Shown: in pieces, positions 4,310 to 5,599 of the stretch | How the letters are laid out: each line of letters opens with the position of its first letter | Position numbering within the stretch: position 1 is the first letter of the stretch | Source: Oscillospiraceae bacterium | Lineage (GTDB): Bacteria; Bacillota; Clostridia; Oscillospirales; Oscillospiraceae | Assembly (NCBI GenBank): GCA_017620315.1 | Contig: JAFZQQ010000094.1 | Coordinates: 1 to 5,599 of the forward strand | Length of the DNA: 5,599 nt | Reading direction: 5' to 3' | The notes under the pieces: generated by a model | What the model was told of the DNA's origin: nothing | The model's database searches: none | The model's input: only the letters and a program-made list of their open reading frames with translations | Made by a program: the position numbers and the translations under genes

Positions 4310-5599
4310 ATGGATCTGATCGTTTCTATCGTTCTCTTTCTCATGGCGATGCTCGTCTGCCTTGTGCGAAACTGGGCGCTTTACTGGGCGCTCGGGCTCG
4401 GCCTTGTATTGTTCTGCGTGGTCGGGCTGCGGCGCGGGTATTCCGTAAAGGCGCTCGGCAAAATGATGTGGAGCCAGATGCCCAAGACGATGATCGTGCT
4501 GCGCATTCTGTTCCTCATCGGCATACTGACGGGCTTGTGGCGCTCCTGCGGCACGATAGCCTATTTCATCTGCGCGGGCGTGCGCGCGATCTCTCCGCCA
4601 CTGTTCATACTTTTGGCGTTTCTGCTGACGGCGCTGCTCTCCTACGCGCTCGGCACATCCTTCGGCGTCGCAAGCACCGCAGGCGTAGTGCTCATGGCGC
4701 TTGCGCGCTCAGGCGGCGTCGACCCGATTGTCGCCGCCGGTGCGATACTCTCCGGCACCTACTTCGGCGACCGCGGCGCGCCGACCTCGTCCTGTGCCAG
4801 TCTCGTCGCCGCGCTGACGGAGACCGAGCTGTACCGCAACGTGAAGCAGATGCACCGCACGGCGCTTCTTCCCTATGGGCTCTGCCTGGTGTTCTATGCT
4901 TTTCTTTCGCTTCGCAATCCGCTTGCCGAGGCGGATGAAACGCTGCTGCTCGCGCTGTCTGGGCAGTTCGGCTCCTCGCTCTGGACACTGCTTCCCGCGG
5001 CGGTGATGCTCATTCTTCCGCTGCTGCGCGTGAAGATCTGGATCGCTATGATCGTTTCCGGCGCGGCGGCGTTCGCTGTGAGCGTGCTCGTGCAGCACGC
5101 CGGAATACTCGAAACGCTGCGTGTGTGCGTCCTTGGCTACGCTCCCGAGGGCGTCCTTTCCGATGTGCTTTCGGGCGGTGGGCTCATCTCCATGCTGACC
5201 GTCTTTATCATGCTGCCGCTCGCGTCGATGATGGGCGGCGTACTCGAGGGTATCGGCGCGCTCGGCGGCGCGCAGGAAAAGCTCGGCGCAGTCGGCGCAA
5301 AGCTCGGTCTTCTGCCGACCACCGCCCTTTTGAGTCTGCTGTGCTCCATGATACTCTGCAACCAGACGATCGTGCTGATCATGCTCCGTCAGATGATGGG
5401 CCGGGTCTACGAGGACGTCGGCGCTTCAAACGAGGAATTTGCGATGGACATCGCCAACTCCGGCGTGATGATCGCGGGTCTCGTTCCGTGGTGCATTGCC
5501 TGCGCGGTACCGCTGCAGATGCTCGGGGTCGGCGTCAGCGCGCTTCCTTACGCTCTTTTGCTGTATTCCATCCCGATATGCTATCTGCTGACAAAAAAA
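4310..5599 (+). CDS. NhaC-family Na+/H+ antiporter-like membrane protein, 3' end outside window
   Basis: The frame stays open from ATG 4310 to the window edge, giving 430 residues and no stop. NhaC proteins are commonly around 450-480 residues, so little is probably missing. It is highly hydrophobic, with about ten or more membrane segments starting at residue 2. Family features are WSQMPKTMIVLRILFLIG (from Trp54), GTSFGVASTAG (115-125), GAILSGTYFGDRGAPTSS (144-161) followed by LVAALTETELYRNVKQM, and a C-terminal half with CNQTIVLIMLRQMMGRVYED (from Cys350) and NSGVMIAGLVPW (ending Trp394). NhaC members exchange protons for Na+ or, in some clades, organic acids or amines. The usual YFGDK-x-SPLSD-type signature reads YFGDRGAPTSS here, so the substrate is uncertain. 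The start is 3 bp after the preceding stop; AGGCGG (4291-4296) is a weak, distant ribosome site, so translational coupling is likely. Confidence 0.88.
   Translation, partial: MDLIVSIVLFLMAMLVCLVRNWALYWALGLGLVLFCVVGLRRGYSVKALGKMMWSQMPKTMIVLRILFLIGILTGLWRSCGTIAYFICAGVRAISPPLFILLAFLLTALLSYALGTSFGVASTAGVVLMALARSGGVDPIVAAGAILSGTYFGDRGAPTSSCASLVAALTETELYRNVKQMHRTALLPYGLCLVFYAFLSLRNPLAEADETLLLALSGQFGSSLWTLLPAAVMLILPLLRVKIWIAMIVSGAAAFAVSVLVQHAGILETLRVCVLGYAPEGVLSDVLSGGGLISMLTVFIMLPLASMMGGVLEGIGALGGAQEKLGAVGAKLGLLPTTALLSLLCSMILCNQTIVLIMLRQMMGRVYEDVGASNEEFAMDIANSGVMIAGLVPWCIACAVPLQMLGVGVSALPYALLLYSIPICYLLTKK

Noticed and set aside
4267..4938. Plus-strand open frame overlapping the zinc-ribbon gene and the antiporter
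   Set aside because: It is in a different frame from the NhaC-like protein, whose membrane segments and motifs read continuously. The overlapping frame gives arginine- and histidine-rich sequence only.
5593..5599. Run of seven A at the right edge as a frameshift site or terminator part
   Set aside because: It reads in frame as two lysines after ACA, with nothing downstream visible. There is no evidence for slippage or a hairpin within the window.

Overview
The window is GC-rich DNA from what looks like an endospore-forming Clostridia-type Firmicute, plausibly of the Oscillospirales/Ruminococcaceae kind. The organism call rests on two spore-specific genes (spoVAD, spoVAE), Firmicute-type tRNA-Ser genes, strong GGAGG-like ribosome binding sites and high GC. 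It is an inference from gene content, not a measured placement.

Layout. Positions 1-256 hold two tRNA-Ser genes on the minus strand. One is complete, with anticodon UGA and an encoded CCA. The second is cut by the left window edge, with only its 5' 31 nt visible. The 137-bp spacer between them has no gene. It carries an imperfect 35-nt tandem duplication and a separate strong hairpin. A sigma-A-like promoter for the tRNA unit lies at 293-322, directly against a bidirectional intrinsic terminator (323-353) that ends the next minus-strand unit. That unit is spoVAD-spoVAE (1734 down to 355), two tightly coupled genes of the spore dipicolinic-acid (DPA) channel. The usual partner spoVAC is not upstream of spoVAD. 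The 136-bp region 1735-1870 separates spoVAD from a divergent plus-strand unit and contains a good sigma-A promoter for that unit.

The plus-strand unit is pepF (oligoendopeptidase F, M3 metallopeptidase), a 202-residue unnamed protein with three paired-cysteine clusters that look like zinc ribbons, and an NhaC-family membrane antiporter that runs off the right edge. The gaps are 30 and 3 bp and I see no terminator between the genes, so they are probably one transcript. No functional link between the three products is evident. The arrangement may be simple co-transcription of housekeeping genes.

I found no phage, insertion sequence, CRISPR array or defence system. The items most worth a second look are the repeat structure between the two tRNAs, the spoVAD-spoVAE pair without spoVAC, the three-ribbon cysteine protein, and the altered signature motif of the NhaC-like transporter.
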